From Candidatus Aalborgicola lynettensis (GTDB lineage: Bacteria; Pseudomonadota; Gammaproteobacteria; Burkholderiales; Burkholderiaceae_C), in NCBI GenBank assembly GCA_016719405.1, contig JADJZE010000004.1, forward strand, positions 1-6,090: a stretch of DNA of 6,090 nt, read 5' to 3'. This document shows positions 5,965-6,090 of the stretch, piece after piece. Each line of letters starts with the position of its first letter. The first letter of the stretch is position 1. The translations under genes and the position numbers were made by a program. The notes beneath the pieces were generated by a model. The model did no database searches. It was given only the letters and a program-made list of their open reading frames with translations, and was not told where the DNA came from.

Positions 5965-6090
5965 ATGCTGCACGGAAAAACGCACTCGTTACCGGCTCTA
6001 CCAGCGGTATTGGACTGGGCATTGCCAGCGCTGGCCGCACGGGGCCAACATCATGCTCAACGGCTTTGGCGACGTACAAGGCCACAGGCC
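5965..6090 (+). CDS. bdhA: 3-hydroxybutyrate dehydrogenase (SDR family), 5' part only, frame broken as read
   Basis: This is the N-terminus of a short-chain dehydrogenase, cut by the window end. Allowing for indels it reads MLHGK, then ALVTGSTSGIGLGIASA, then LAARGANI and MLNGFGDV. The TGxxxGxG nucleotide-binding motif (TGSTSGIG) is complete. The MLxGK start and the NGFGD end of the second strand are characteristic of D-3-hydroxybutyrate dehydrogenase, which oxidises 3-hydroxybutyrate to acetoacetate with NAD in polyhydroxybutyrate breakdown. At least three indels are needed: in the A run at 5976-5980 or just after it, near 6028-6033, and near 6041-6046. It diverges from the hydrolase. Another SDR of the same subfamily is possible because only about 42 codons are visible. 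Confidence 0.7.
   Translation, partial: MLHGKTHSLPALPAVLDWALPALAARGQHHAQRLWRRTRPQA

Overview
The window looks like a stretch of a betaproteobacterial chromosome, most likely Burkholderiales and probably the family Comamonadaceae. This rests on GC-rich codon use over most of its length, a RelA-type (p)ppGpp synthetase in the style of that group, and what looks like the start of a 3-hydroxybutyrate dehydrogenase, a gene of polyhydroxybutyrate-using bacteria. The assignment comes from family resemblance recalled from memory, not from a search.

Layout: (1) 1-1074, plus strand: a compact toxin-antitoxin module of clearly lower GC (about 50-57% in sampled lines against about 65% further on). A 107-aa antitoxin joins a ribbon-helix-helix-like N-terminus to a VbhA-type Fic-inhibitory helix (SVGLEG), and overlaps a Fic-domain toxin with the core HPFHDGNSRTLR. 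A near-palindrome sits just upstream of the antitoxin ribosome binding site. (2) 1075-1175: a short convergent gap holding the end of a 43-codon frame that looks like coding sequence, possibly the stump of an older gene. (3) 1176-2597, minus: an intact soluble PAS histidine kinase with no response regulator beside it. (4) 2669-4983, minus: relA, complete in domain content (degenerate HD, synthetase, TGS, CC/zinc-finger-like region, ACT) but broken by about seven small indels. Its synthetase domain also carries a 32-codon in-frame linker made of hairpin-forming GC-rich sequence, which looks like an inserted repeat element. (5) 5005 to about 5905, minus: an alpha/beta hydrolase 21 bp upstream of relA, with about ten indels. 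(6) 5965-6090, plus: the start of an SDR-family 3-hydroxybutyrate dehydrogenase, diverging from the hydrolase and cut by the window end, again with indels.

How they fit: the hydrolase and relA are probably one transcription unit read leftwards, possibly with the kinase behind it. The Fic module runs towards them and appears to be an acquired insertion next to core genes. Frame breaks are absent from the first 2.7 kb and become denser to the right. Conserved residues survive on both sides of every break, often at homopolymers, so sequencing or assembly error near a contig end is more likely than gene decay. The relA and hydrolase genes are therefore annotated as single genes with disrupted frames rather than as the several short ORFs a naive caller would give.
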